A program made the position numbers and the translations under genes. A DNA stretch of 64,000 nucleotides from Levilactobacillus huananensis (GTDB lineage: Bacteria > Bacillota > Bacilli > Lactobacillales > Lactobacillaceae): the NCBI RefSeq assembly GCF_003946145.1, contig NZ_RHOC01000002.1, forward strand, positions 206,142-270,141, written 5' to 3'. Under the pieces are notes generated by a model. The model searched no databases. It had not been told where the DNA came from and saw nothing but the letters and a program-made list of their open reading frames with translations. Below are positions 25,771-34,597 of the stretch, piece after piece (the stretch's first letter is position 1; each line of letters starts with the position of its first letter).

Positions 25771-27103
25771 TAAGGTTAACCGCGCGCAACAATGGCGGTT
25801 ATTTATCAGCAATTTTATCGGATTCACTGTGATCTTCGTCTTACTAGGTGTAATTGTTTTTGTTTTGTTCAAACGCGCCATGCTGACCAGTACCGACCAG
25901 GCACTCAGGGTCGAACGGACGTCACGGTTATCCGGTTCTCCAGTAAAAAAACGGCCCCAACATCAACCGGAGATGGTCCCTGGGCAGACGCAGAAAGCCG
26001 CAATTCACCCTTTTATGACCACCACCTTAATTTATAATGATCGCGGCAAGATCAGTAATCAAGCACAACTGGGATCGCGTTACGACATGCTAAAGCGTAT
26101 CGCGCTCAAGCGTGGCCAGGTCGGGCAATTGCACACGGTTCGCGTGAACGGCAAGTACAGCTTCCGAACATTACTGGTGAAGGTCCCGAAGTCTAATTCG
26201 GACCCGGTCGTGGCGGGGAAGTACCTCCTCATCATGGAAAATATTGATCCGCAAAAGGCGGCCATGGCTAACTTCACCCGGGTTTTACTGATCACGATGG
26301 GGGTCTTCTGGCTCCTCTCAATTCTGATGAGTATCTGGATGTCGCGCCTGACGATGCGGCCTATTCTACGGTCCTGGGGCCGGCAGACGGAGTTCGTGGG
26401 TAACGCGGCGCATGAGTTGCGGACCCCCCTGACTATTATTCAAAATAAGCTGGAGTTTCTGTTAACGCGACCCAATGATAAAATTATTGACCAGGCAGAG
26501 AGTATTGCCGTGGCCAATAGTGAAAGTCAGCGCTTGCAGAAATTAACGCAGGATCTGTTGGCACTAGCGCGATCTGATTCCAATACTGTGCAGACTAACT
26601 TCGAACTTACTGATATGGCAACCTTTATGCAACGGACGGTGGAGCCTTACACCGAGATTGCGGCCAGTCAAGGGAAGACCTTGGTCCTAGATCCGATCGT
26701 GCCTTTTCAAGCGACACTGGATCAAGCTTTAGTGCATCAGTTGTTGAATATTTTGATCGATAATGCCCTAAAGTATTCGCCACAGGGGCAGACAATCACG
26801 CTGTCTGCTAAGCTGATAGGACGTAAATGGCAATTAACAGTAGCCGATCAAGGCATCGGGGTAAAACGAGCGGACCGACAACGAATTTTCGATCGTTTTT
26901 ATCGCGTGGACAGTTCTCGTAGTCGGCAAACGGGTGGCAATGGATTGGGCCTGTCGATTGCGCACTGGATTGTTAATCTGCACCACGGGACGATCGTGGT
27001 TAAGGATAACCAGCCACAGGGGAGTCGGTTTGTGACGACGATCCCAGTTAATCCTGCGGGTTTAGCCGGGCACCATGAAAAAATGGCTACGAAAGAAAAA
27101 TAA
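25763..27103 (+). CDS. Sensor histidine kinase, CiaH-like
   Basis: About 446 residues. Membrane segments at roughly 15-40 and 185-205 enclose an extracellular sensor of about 140 residues. HisKA: phospho-accepting His in NAAHELRTPLT near 225. HATPase: N box NILIDNALKYSP, G1 DQGIGV, F box FDRFYRVDSSRS, G2 GGNGLGLSIAHW. The start ATG 25763 lies inside the last codons of the response regulator. The signal is unknown; CiaRH systems of streptococci sense envelope disturbance. Confidence 0.93.
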   Translation: MSNKVNRAQQWRLFISNFIGFTVIFVLLGVIVFVLFKRAMLTSTDQALRVERTSRLSGSPVKKRPQHQPEMVPGQTQKAAIHPFMTTTLIYNDRGKISNQAQLGSRYDMLKRIALKRGQVGQLHTVRVNGKYSFRTLLVKVPKSNSDPVVAGKYLLIMENIDPQKAAMANFTRVLLITMGVFWLLSILMSIWMSRLTMRPILRSWGRQTEFVGNAAHELRTPLTIIQNKLEFLLTRPNDKIIDQAESIAVANSESQRLQKLTQDLLALARSDSNTVQTNFELTDMATFMQRTVEPYTEIAASQGKTLVLDPIVPFQATLDQALVHQLLNILIDNALKYSPQGQTITLSAKLIGRKWQLTVADQGIGVKRADRQRIFDRFYRVDSSRSRQTGGNGLGLSIAHWIVNLHHGTIVVKDNQPQGSRFVTTIPVNPAGLAGHHEKMATKEK

Positions 27104-27115
27104 TAAAATTTTGGT

Positions 27116-27153
27116 AACCGCAGCCGTCGTGTTTGAGGGCATGCGGTTTTTGT
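27116..27153 (+). terminator. Terminator of the two-component operon
   Basis: AACCGCA and TGCGGTT form the stem base around a 16-base loop, followed by TTTTG. Confidence 0.75.
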
Positions 27154-27322
27154 GGTTAAAGATTTAACCAAGCTCAGGTAACCGATCGTGCCAGAAAATG
27201 TGGTGCCTTTTTTGCTTCGTCTTGACGCGATAGCATAGCAAGGAAAGTTTTATTCCCACCGGTTGTATGGTAAGATCTGAAGCATTAGAACGAATTGGTA
27301 AGTGCAGCATAAGGAGCTTTCG

Positions 27323-28291
27323 ATGATGTTAACTATCCGTGATATTGCCGCTAAGGCGGGCGTGTCGGTCTCCACGGCCTCCCGGGCACTAAATAATAAT
27401 CCACGTATCAGCGTGGCGACCCGTAAACGGATCCAGGCGTTGGCGACGGCTGAAGGCTATCGCCCCAACTACAATGCTAAGAACCTCACAGCAGGTGAGG
27501 CCAATACGGTTGGGGTTGTTTTCCCGACAGCCGATCATAACTTTCCCGAGAATCCGTTTTACATCGACTTGTTGCGCGGAATCAATACCGAATTAATGGA
27601 ACGGCAGTACGTGTTGTCCGTAGCCATTAGTAAGACGCAAGACGAGCTCCTGGCCAATGTCAAATCCATGGTGACACAGGGAAAAATCAAACGATTTATC
27701 CTACTTTACGCTCATCGTACCGATCCCATCGCAGATTTTTTGCGCCAGAATAAGTTGCGGTTCGTAACCATTGGTCAACCAGTCGATGATCCCACCGACC
27801 TTTTTGTCGATAATGATAATTTGAAGGCTGGCATTGGTGGCGCATCCTACCTGTTAGATCAATTGGCTGTGACGCATCCGGTTTTCGTCGAATCTGCGCA
27901 CGACTGGGCTTATGAGCAGCAGCGACGCGAGGGCTATGAACGAATGGCGGCGCAATTTAATGTGGATCCACTGACTTGTAAGTTGGGCGACCTGGAACAG
28001 GCCCGATCATTCATTGACCGGCATCCGGAAATCAATGGGATTATGGCGACCGATGACTTTAATGCCATCGAGTTTTACCGCTTGATTCGGGAGATCAATG
28101 GTGCCAGTCATTTTCCAATTGTAAGTTTTAACCGATCTTTGCCGGTGGGGTTAACCGATGCTAATCTGCATTCGGTTGATCTTTATCCGGAAAAGATGGG
28201 GGCTGCCACAGTGACGCTATTGTTCAGTGATCGGCAACCGTTAGAGTCGACGACACCCCGACAGATTACAATTCCTTATGAAATTAAATAA
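27323..28291 (+). CDS. malR: LacI-family regulator, MalR-like
   Basis: About 322 residues. HTH at residues 4-50 with TIRDIAAKAGVSVSTASRAL (20 residues) and hinge region NYNAKNLTAGEANTVGVVFP. A periplasmic-binding-type effector domain follows. ATG 27323 has AAGGAGC six bases upstream; the GTG at 27302 lies before that site and is rejected. The next genes are a maltose-type transporter and maltose phosphorylase, and the operator-like GCAAACGGTTGC in their promoter is of LacI type, so repression by this protein with maltose as inducer is inferred. Confidence 0.88.
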   Translation: MMLTIRDIAAKAGVSVSTASRALNNNPRISVATRKRIQALATAEGYRPNYNAKNLTAGEANTVGVVFPTADHNFPENPFYIDLLRGINTELMERQYVLSVAISKTQDELLANVKSMVTQGKIKRFILLYAHRTDPIADFLRQNKLRFVTIGQPVDDPTDLFVDNDNLKAGIGGASYLLDQLAVTHPVFVESAHDWAYEQQRREGYERMAAQFNVDPLTCKLGDLEQARSFIDRHPEINGIMATDDFNAIEFYRLIREINGASHFPIVSFNRSLPVGLTDANLHSVDLYPEKMGAATVTLLFSDRQPLESTTPRQITIPYEIK

Positions 28292-28302
28292 GCACTAGAT
28301 AG

Positions 28303-28331
28303 CAGGTTGAGGCGGATACCTCAGCCTTTTT
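28303..28331 (+). terminator. Terminator of malR
   Basis: GGTTGAGG and CCTCAGCC (one G-U) form the stem around CGGATA, followed by TTTTT. It separates malR from the transporter gene. Confidence 0.88.
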
Positions 28332-28419
28332 CATTGCTAAAATGTTGTTAGGTGAAAGAGCTTAAAAGCGCTGGATAAACTGGCAATCAGACGGATAATG
28401 GCGATAAAATAAAGTTTGC

Positions 28420-28456
28420 GCAAACGGTTGCATTAATTTGAAAGCGGTGCCATAAT
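28420..28456 (+). promoter_or_regulatory. Maltose promoter with LacI-type operator and cre
   Basis: TTGCAT (28428) and CATAAT (28451) are spaced by 17 bases. GCAAACGGTTGC (28420-28431) overlaps the -35 box and is a LacI-type palindrome with one mismatch. TGAAAGCGGTGCCA (28439-28452) fits the cre consensus TGWAANCGNTNWCA with one mismatch. Both sites would block polymerase: one without maltose, one with glucose present. Confidence 0.85.
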
Positions 28457-28468
28457 GATGACAGCACT

Positions 28469-28502
28469 TATTTTTCAATTGTGACTATTTTTCAATTGTA
28501 AC
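28469..28502 (+). repeat. Two 17-bp tandem repeats in the maltose leader
   Basis: TATTTTTCAATTGTGAC is followed at once by TATTTTTCAATTGTAAC. They lie in the leader between promoter and ribosome binding site. Role unknown. Confidence 0.8.
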
Positions 28503-28527
28503 TAAAGCTTATAGGAGGGGTCAGATT

Positions 28528-29892
28528 ATGGCAGATGAATCGTTGACGGCGGCTACGGCCAAGGCAAACAATGGCTTGCCAACATTATCAGCAAGTACCA
28601 TTTGGATGATTAATTTTGGGTATCTCGGGGTTCAAACCGCGTTTACGCTGCAAAGCTCACAGATGAGTCGGATTTTTCAAACGATTGGGGCAGATCCGAA
28701 TAGCTTAGGGTGGTTCTTCATTTTGCCACCACTGGCCGGGCTGATCGTCCAACCGATCGTCGGGTATTATTCCGACAGAACCTGGTTGCCTAAATTAGGT
28801 GGCCGCCGATTGCCCTATCTGTTACTCGGAACGATCGTGGCGCTTATCGTGATGTGTCTGTTACCCAACTCTGGGAGCCTGGGATTCGGGTACGCCTCGA
28901 TGGCTGCATTGCTCTTTGGGGCGATTACGGTGGCCTTCCTGGACCTCTCATCTAACGTTGCGATGCAGCCCTTTAAGATGATGGTGGGGGATATGGTTAA
29001 TGACGACCAAAAAAGCTATGCTTATGGCATTCAGAGCTTTTTATCGAATACTGGTGCCGTTGTGGCGGCAATTCTCCCATTTCTCTTTGCAATGATTGGG
29101 ATCGCCAATACCGCAGCTAAAGGGGTTGTACCCGCTACAGTTAAGGTGGCCTTCTACGTGGGGGCGGTACTCCTCGTGATTACCAGTCTCTTCACGATTC
29201 TTCGGGTTAAGGAGTATGATCCGGATACCTATGCCAAATACCACGGGATTGCCAAGGAAGACAATACGACTGGTGGGAACTGGTGGTCGTTGCTTAAGTC
29301 GGCCCCACGGGTCTTTTGGACCGTCACTTTGGTTCAATTCTTTTGCTGGATCGCCTTTCAATACCTGTGGACCTACTCGGTTGGGGCAATTTCAGGCAAC
29401 GTTTGGCATACGACCGATGCCGCATCGGCGGGCTATCAAGCCGCTGGTAACTGGTACGGCGTTCTGGCGGCCGTTCAATCTATCGCAGCTGTCATCTGGT
29501 CCTATGTGTTAGCTAAATTACCAAACGATCATCATAAATTGGGTTATGCTGGCAGCTTAGGCCTAGGGGCCTTGGGATTCATTTCTGTCTTCTTCATTCA
29601 CAATCAATATGCTTTAATTGCGTCTTTCATTCTGGTTGGGATTGCTTGGGCCGCAATGAACACCTACCCGCTGACAATGGTCACGAATGCATTATCTGGT
29701 GCGCACATGGGAACTTATTTGGGACTATTCAATGGGTCCATCTGTTTACCGCAAATTGTGGCTTCGCTGGCTAGTTTTTCCTTATTCCCACTCTTAGGAA
29801 AGGTACAGGCCAACATGTTTATCCTGGCCGGCATTATCTTAGCTATTGGGGCCCTCGCGGTCGGTGCGATTAAGGAAACATACAAGGCCTAA
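28528..29892 (+). CDS. MFS sugar transporter, maltose type (SLC45-like)
   Basis: 454 residues and 12 membrane segments. LPPLAGLIVQPIVGYYSDRTW, then GGRRLPYLLLG, is the signature of the lactobacillus maltose/SLC45-like permeases, which import disaccharide with protons. ATG 28528 follows AGGAGGGG. It is the first gene of the malR-controlled unit; maltose phosphorylase follows 51 bases later with no terminator between. Import without phosphorylation matches the intracellular phosphorolysis next door. Confidence 0.9.
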   Translation: MADESLTAATAKANNGLPTLSASTIWMINFGYLGVQTAFTLQSSQMSRIFQTIGADPNSLGWFFILPPLAGLIVQPIVGYYSDRTWLPKLGGRRLPYLLLGTIVALIVMCLLPNSGSLGFGYASMAALLFGAITVAFLDLSSNVAMQPFKMMVGDMVNDDQKSYAYGIQSFLSNTGAVVAAILPFLFAMIGIANTAAKGVVPATVKVAFYVGAVLLVITSLFTILRVKEYDPDTYAKYHGIAKEDNTTGGNWWSLLKSAPRVFWTVTLVQFFCWIAFQYLWTYSVGAISGNVWHTTDAASAGYQAAGNWYGVLAAVQSIAAVIWSYVLAKLPNDHHKLGYAGSLGLGALGFISVFFIHNQYALIASFILVGIAWAAMNTYPLTMVTNALSGAHMGTYLGLFNGSICLPQIVASLASFSLFPLLGKVQANMFILAGIILAIGALAVGAIKETYKA

Positions 29893-29943
29893 TGATGCGA
29901 TCAATTTAAAATTGAAACGATTTAATAAAAGGAGCGTTCGGCA

Positions 29944-32199
29944 ATGAAACGAATTTTTGAAGTCCAACCATGGCATGTCATTACCCATACCTTTGACCCA
30001 CAAGATAAGCGGCTACAAGAATCGATGACGAGTCTTGGAAATGGCTATATGGGGATGCGAGGAAACTTTGAGGAAGGGTACAGTGGTGACACGCTGCAAG
30101 GTATTTACCTTGGCGGGATCTGGTATCCAGATAAGACTCGGGTTGGTTGGTGGAAGAATGGGTATCCCAAGTACTTTGGAAAGGTTGTCAATGCCGTTAA
30201 CTTCATGAAGTTACCTGTCGAAATTAATGGACAAGTGGTAGATTTAGCGCAGGATAATATCAGTGATTTCACCTTGGACCTGGATATGCAACACGGAACA
30301 TTAACCCGATCATTTGTCGTGGAACGTGGGGAAACCCGTGTGAATTTGACTTTCGAGCGTTTTTTGAGTGTGAGTCAACGCGAACTTGCCGTACAACGTG
30401 TGACGGTGAAAAATCTGGGAGCCAATTCGGTGACCTTGACCCTCAAACCTGGGATTGACGGTAACGTTAAGAACGAAGAGGCTAACTATGACGACCGCTT
30501 TTGGGATATTCTTGCAACCGATCAACAGACTGATCGGGGGAGCGTTGTTGCCAAGACCACGTCTAATCCATTTGGGACGCCTCAGTTCACTTCGGGAATG
30601 GAGATGCGCGTGGTGTCGGCCTTGAAGCCAATCACTATTGACCAACCAAGCGATCAAGCTGTTACCACGGCGTACACCGGTGAGCTGGCGCCTAACGAGA
30701 CTGTCCAACTGGAAAAACGGGTTATCGTGGTGACCTCGCGAGATTATGCTGATGTCTCCGCGCTGACCACAGCGATGCACCAGCTGAGTGATCACGTCGC
30801 ACTAGAAAGTTATGATGAGTTATTGGCAATGCATGAAACGGTTTGGGCCGATCGTTGGACCAAGTCTGACGTTCAAATCCAAGGGGATGACGAGTCACAA
30901 CAGGGGATTCGTTTCAATCTCTTCCAGTTATTCTCAACTTACTATGGGGAAGACGCACGTCTGAATATTGGACCCAAAGGATTCACTGGAGAGAAGTACG
31001 GTGGGGCCACTTATTGGGACACTGAGGCTTTCGCCATTCCTGTTTATCTGGGAATTACGAATCCAGAAGTTACTCGAAATCTTCTGATGTATCGTTACAA
31101 GCAATTGGATGGTGCTTATATCAATGCGCAACAACAGGGGCTCAAGGGTGCCTTATTTCCAATGGTGACGTTTGATGGGATTGAATGCCACAATGAATGG
31201 GAAATTACCTTTGAGGAAATTCACCGTAACGGCGATATCGCCTTCGCGATTTATAATTACACACGTTATACCGGCGATACCTCTTATGTTCTGCATGAGG
31301 GTGCCAAGGTGCTGACTGAGATTTCACGTTTTTGGGCCGATCGGGTCCACTTCAGTCAACGTAAGGGCCAGTACATGATTCATGGGGTTACTGGTGCTGA
31401 TGAATACGAAAATAATGTCGATAATAACTGGGACACCAACATGTTGGCTCAGTGGACCTTACGTTACACCCTGAAAATCTTAAGTCAGGTCGATGCTCAG
31501 ACCGCAACAAAACTTGGCGTGACATCGGCTGAGAAGGCCAAGTGGCAAGATATTATCGATCGGATGTATCTGCCATATGATAAAGATCTTAATATTTTTG
31601 TCCAACACGATGGGTTCCTAGATAAGGATATCCAGCCGGTCAGTGCCATTCCAGCCGATCAGCGGCCAATCAATCAACACTGGTCTTGGGATAAGATTCT
31701 GCGGTCACCGTACATCAAGCAGGGGGATGTCCTACAAGGTATTTGGGACTTTATCGATGACTATACCCCCGAACAGAAGAAGGCTAATTTCGACTTCTAT
31801 GAGCCGCTCACAGTGCACGAATCCAGCCTGTCACCTGCCATTCATGCGGTGCTCGCAGCGGATTTGCATTATGAGGAGAAGGCTGTGGAACTCTATGAAC
31901 GGACAGCACGGTTGGATTTGGACAACTATAACAATGACACCAAGGATGGCCTTCACATCACGGCCATGACCGGTGGCTGGATCGCGGTAGTTCAAGGATT
32001 CGCTGGCATGCGGGTCCGGAATGGACACTTACACTTTGCACCATTCCTGCCTAAGAAATGGTCAAGCTACTCATTCCGTCAGATTTTTAGAGACCGACTG
32101 ATTGCGGTCAGCGTCGATGGTAGTGGCGCACACTTCAAGTTGATCAGTGGGGATCCACTGACTATTGATGTTGCTGGGACATCCGTGACGGTTAAATAG
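29944..32199 (+). CDS. mapA: Maltose phosphorylase (GH65)
   Basis: 751 residues, the length of the L. brevis enzyme. It splits maltose with phosphate to glucose and beta-glucose 1-phosphate without using ATP. The N-terminal beta-sandwich (about 1-270) contains SLGNGYMGMRGNFEEGY; the (alpha/alpha)6 barrel contains KYGGATYWDTEAFAIPVYL and the catalytic glutamate in VTGADEYENNVDNN near residue 487; the phosphate site is in the HESSLSPAIHA region. Ribosome binding site AAAGGAGC. Cotranscribed with the transporter. No beta-phosphoglucomutase gene is in this cluster, so that step must be encoded elsewhere. Confidence 0.95.
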   Translation: MKRIFEVQPWHVITHTFDPQDKRLQESMTSLGNGYMGMRGNFEEGYSGDTLQGIYLGGIWYPDKTRVGWWKNGYPKYFGKVVNAVNFMKLPVEINGQVVDLAQDNISDFTLDLDMQHGTLTRSFVVERGETRVNLTFERFLSVSQRELAVQRVTVKNLGANSVTLTLKPGIDGNVKNEEANYDDRFWDILATDQQTDRGSVVAKTTSNPFGTPQFTSGMEMRVVSALKPITIDQPSDQAVTTAYTGELAPNETVQLEKRVIVVTSRDYADVSALTTAMHQLSDHVALESYDELLAMHETVWADRWTKSDVQIQGDDESQQGIRFNLFQLFSTYYGEDARLNIGPKGFTGEKYGGATYWDTEAFAIPVYLGITNPEVTRNLLMYRYKQLDGAYINAQQQGLKGALFPMVTFDGIECHNEWEITFEEIHRNGDIAFAIYNYTRYTGDTSYVLHEGAKVLTEISRFWADRVHFSQRKGQYMIHGVTGADEYENNVDNNWDTNMLAQWTLRYTLKILSQVDAQTATKLGVTSAEKAKWQDIIDRMYLPYDKDLNIFVQHDGFLDKDIQPVSAIPADQRPINQHWSWDKILRSPYIKQGDVLQGIWDFIDDYTPEQKKANFDFYEPLTVHESSLSPAIHAVLAADLHYEEKAVELYERTARLDLDNYNNDTKDGLHITAMTGGWIAVVQGFAGMRVRNGHLHFAPFLPKKWSSYSFRQIFRDRLIAVSVDGSGAHFKLISGDPLTIDVAGTSVTVK

Positions 32200-32261
32200 T
32201 TATTGTGCTGATGGAGTCCGGCAGTTAGGGCTATTGACAACTGTCTGGACAACTAAAAATG

Positions 32262-32318
32262 AAAATGGCGTCATAACAGCATCCATGTGGATATCTGCTA
32301 TGACGCTATTTTTTATTT
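32262..32318 (+). terminator. Terminator of the maltose operon
   Basis: AATGGCGTCATA and TATGACGCTATT (one G-U) with an inner CATCCATGTGGATA-type hairpin, followed by TTTTTATTTTG. Confidence 0.9.
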
Positions 32319-32366
32319 TGGATAATTATTTTAAATTAGGATGGCTAGTCTATCACGACCGATAAG

Positions 32367-32804
32367 TTACAGGTCACTACGCATCTGTTGTTGCTGCGCG
32401 GTCTTCTGCCGAGCCAATGGCGTCTTGTCTTGCCAATAGGTCAGCCACTCGCCACTGATGGTAAGGCTTTCCAGTTCAAGCTGGTCCTTGACCAATAGTG
32501 TGTTTTCTAAGCGTTGCTTGAAGGTCGTGATAAGACGACCAAAGATGTTCAAATTAACTGATAAGTCGCCACCTTGTTGGTGACTTAAATGGTCTCTGAA
32601 TTCCTTGCGAATATCGTCTTCCAACGTCCGTAGCTCACGTTCCTTCTGCCGAGCCAAACGAGGTTGGTTACTCGTATCGAAGGTAATAGCTGGGCTGATA
32701 CCCACGAATTGGGCATGAATCTTAGGGGTGTCAATCCCATAAGGGACATCGTCACCGCTGCCAAAAATATCAAATTCTCTAATTACCGATAAAACTTGTG
32801 TCAT
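32367..32804 (-). CDS. Hypothetical protein, Gln/Arg-rich
   Basis: 145 residues, soluble, no family recognised. ATG 32804 is chosen because GAAGGAGC precedes it; the frame continues 16 codons upstream without a ribosome binding site. It begins with a compact MTQVLSVIREFDIFGSG part and then becomes charged and helical (ARQKERELRTLEDDIRKEF), ending in a Gln-rich tail. It lies between the maltose operon and rpsN, read on the minus strand, with no obvious partner. Confidence 0.65.
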   Translation of the reverse strand: MTQVLSVIREFDIFGSGDDVPYGIDTPKIHAQFVGISPAITFDTSNQPRLARQKERELRTLEDDIRKEFRDHLSHQQGGDLSVNLNIFGRLITTFKQRLENTLLVKDQLELESLTISGEWLTYWQDKTPLARQKTAQQQQMRSDL

Positions 32805-32881
32805 GCGAAACGCTCCTTCGTTATTTGAGGATGGCCGCTGGGCCGATCTCAATAAATCAGACTAGCTCAAGTTTAGGCCAC

Positions 32882-32928
32882 GAAAAAACCCACGTCAAAC
32901 GAAGCCGCGGGCAGGGTTGACGTGGGTA
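32882..32928 (-). terminator. Terminator of rpsN
   Basis: On the minus strand ACCCACGTCAA and TTGACGTGGGT pair, followed by TTTTT. Confidence 0.92.
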
Positions 32929-32950
32929 CAAATTTTAAATTTTAGGGGAA

Positions 32951-33220
32951 CTACCAGCTAGCTTTCTTCACACCGGGAATCTGACCAGCGTGGGCCAACT
33001 GACGGAAGTTCAGCCGGGATAGTCCGAACTGACGCATGTAAGCGTGTGGACGACCATCCAGGTGGTCACGGTGATGCATCCGAGTAGGGGAAGCATCACG
33101 AGGCAACAGGGCAAGCGCAGCATAGTCGCCGGCGGCCTTCAGCTCTGCGCGACGGTCTGCATACTTGGCGACAGTGGCCGCGATGCGGTTAGCCTTAGCA
33201 ATTTTAGACTTTTTAGCCAT
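32951..33220 (-). CDS. rpsN: 30S ribosomal protein S14, zinc-free paralog
   Basis: 89 residues, beginning [12 protein letters not shown] and ending [11 protein letters not shown]. The [12 protein letters not shown] and [14 protein letters not shown] segments are typical S14. The two CxxC pairs of the zinc-binding form are absent, so this is the C-minus form, usually made when zinc is scarce to replace the zinc-containing S14. It stands alone rather than in the ribosomal operon, and a Zur-like box lies just upstream. ATG 33220 follows GAAAGGAGATC. Confidence 0.95.
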   Translation of the reverse strand: MAKKSKIAKANRIAATVAKYADRRAELKAAGDYAALALLPRDASPTRMHHRDHLDGRPHAYMRQFGLSRLNFRQLAHAGQIPGVKKASW

Positions 33221-33242
33221 GAATGAGCGGATCTCCTTTCTT

Positions 33243-33263
33243 AAATGATAATAATTACGTTTT
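33243..33263 (-). promoter_or_regulatory. Zur-like operator before rpsN
   Basis: The plus strand reads AAATGATAAT-A-ATTACGTTTT, agreeing with the Gram-positive Zur box AAATCGTAATNATTACGATTT at 18 of 21 positions. It sits 23-43 bases before the rpsN start, over the expected transcription start. Confidence 0.8.
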
Positions 33264-33310
33264 ATCAATTTAGCATAGTCAGATAGACCCTGTCAACGAT
33301 GGCGACTCAG

Positions 33311-34342
33311 CTAATAGCCGAGATCGTAGGAGATCTGATAAGTTCGGGTTTCACCGGCTGGTAGACTGACGTCGCAGAATTCCGGATGGTTGGGTGAATC
33401 TGGCAAACTCTGGGGTTCCAAGGCCAAGCCCATGTAAGGTTGACCGGGACCTGTAGCGAGCTTCATTTGTGAGTTAAACGAGTTGGCAGTGAAGACCACG
33501 AGTCCATTTCTAGCGGATTTGATGGTGACACTACGTTGGGACAGGGGATCACTGAGTTCAGCAATGGTTTGGTCAGCGGCGGGGACGACGTGATAAACAT
33601 CGTCGATACCTTGTTCTGGAATGGTTTGAAGTCCACGAATGGCACTACCTAGATATTGACCGTTCGCAAAGTCATAGGGTGTGCCAGCAGTCGAGAGGTA
33701 CTGGCCGGTAGGAAGCTTCTCGTTATCCAATTCCAGACGTTCCTGACTATTGATTTGTAACGTTTGCCCGGCAATCAATTGATCTTCCCCCAGATTAAAG
33801 TAGACATGTTGCGTAGGATTAAATAGAGTGTCTGCCGTACTGGTAGCGGTGTAGGTTAAAGTCACACGATCGTCATTGTTTAGCGTGTAGGTGATGTGTA
33901 CCGTGAGATCACCTGGAAAAGAATCCTCAGATCTTTTGAAGATATGAGTGAGAACGATCTTGGGAGCTTGAGAATCACTGGTGTCCAGTTGTCCGTCCCA
34001 ATTTACCGTATTGAAGCCGTTAGGGCCACCATGAAGGGTGTTGTTGCCTTCATTAGTGTCGACCTGATAGGTGTGTCCATTGAGGGGAAATTGTCCACCG
34101 GAGATGCGACCACCGGTTCGGCCAATACTCATCCCCACGTAAAACGGATTATCAAGGTAGTCGGCCATCCTGTGGTAAGATAACACCAAGTTCTTCTCGC
34201 CGTTAGCAGTGGGTACGGCCAGTGTCTGGAGCGTGGCCCCCCAGCTGAGAACGGCTAATTTTACGCCATGATCGTTTTCGATGACGTAGCGGGTCACGAC
34301 CTGATTCTGATAAGTATCCCAATTTTTAGTTGCGGTCTGCAT
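33311..34342 (-). CDS. galM: Aldose 1-epimerase (galactose mutarotase)
   Basis: 343 residues, a beta-sandwich enzyme that interconverts alpha and beta anomers of hexoses. Motifs: GNNTLHGGPNGFN with the substrate-binding His near residue 95, PTQHVYFNLG with the catalytic His near 180, and a conserved Glu in LALEPQSLPDSPNH near 310. ATG 34342 follows GGGGA; a TTG two codons earlier is possible. Its place near maltose phosphorylase makes sense, because phosphorolysis releases sugar in defined anomeric forms. A cre-like site lies about 30 bases upstream. Confidence 0.93.
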   Translation of the reverse strand: MQTATKNWDTYQNQVVTRYVIENDHGVKLAVLSWGATLQTLAVPTANGEKNLVLSYHRMADYLDNPFYVGMSIGRTGGRISGGQFPLNGHTYQVDTNEGNNTLHGGPNGFNTVNWDGQLDTSDSQAPKIVLTHIFKRSEDSFPGDLTVHITYTLNNDDRVTLTYTATSTADTLFNPTQHVYFNLGEDQLIAGQTLQINSQERLELDNEKLPTGQYLSTAGTPYDFANGQYLGSAIRGLQTIPEQGIDDVYHVVPAADQTIAELSDPLSQRSVTIKSARNGLVVFTANSFNSQMKLATGPGQPYMGLALEPQSLPDSPNHPEFCDVSLPAGETRTYQISYDLGY

Positions 34343-34368
34343 GAACAAGTCCCCGTTTCTTATTTTTT

Positions 34369-34383
34369 AATTAAGCGGTTTCA
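34369..34383 (-). promoter_or_regulatory. cre-like site upstream of galM
   Basis: The minus strand reads TGAAACCGCTTAAT, 12 of 14 matches to TGWAANCGNTNWCA. Weak but well placed. Confidence 0.45.
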
Positions 34384-34401
34384 TTTCTCTCCATTTTATG
34401 G

Positions 34402-34424
34402 GTTTGACTAGTTGATTGTCAAAC
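34402..34424. repeat. Inverted repeat GTTTGAC/GTCAAAC
   Basis: Seven-base arms separated by nine bases in the gap between the divergent galM and DUF915 hydrolase genes. Possible operator; the regulator is unknown. Confidence 0.5.
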
Positions 34425-34544
34425 AATGTTCACGCAGGTCTTGTGATTTGACGGGGATGGCGCCAAGCAAGATGATCAATTTGGTTGGTGGACAAAAGCC
34501 CAGTCAATGATCGACAAAAAGAAGCGTGACTCGTAGCCTTAACT

Positions 34545-34573
34545 TGTGTACAATCAAAAAAACTGGCATAATA
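34545..34573 (+). promoter_or_regulatory. Promoter of the DUF915 hydrolase gene
   Basis: TTGTGT, 17 bases, CATAAT, about 25 bases before the start. Confidence 0.65.
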
Positions 34574-34597
34574 GATTAGTTTAAGGGGGAAGTAATC

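Noticed and set aside
30310..30795. 161-codon minus-strand frame in maltose phosphorylase
   Set aside because: It lies wholly inside a well-defined GH65 gene, lacks a ribosome binding site and has an unnatural His/Arg/Gln composition.
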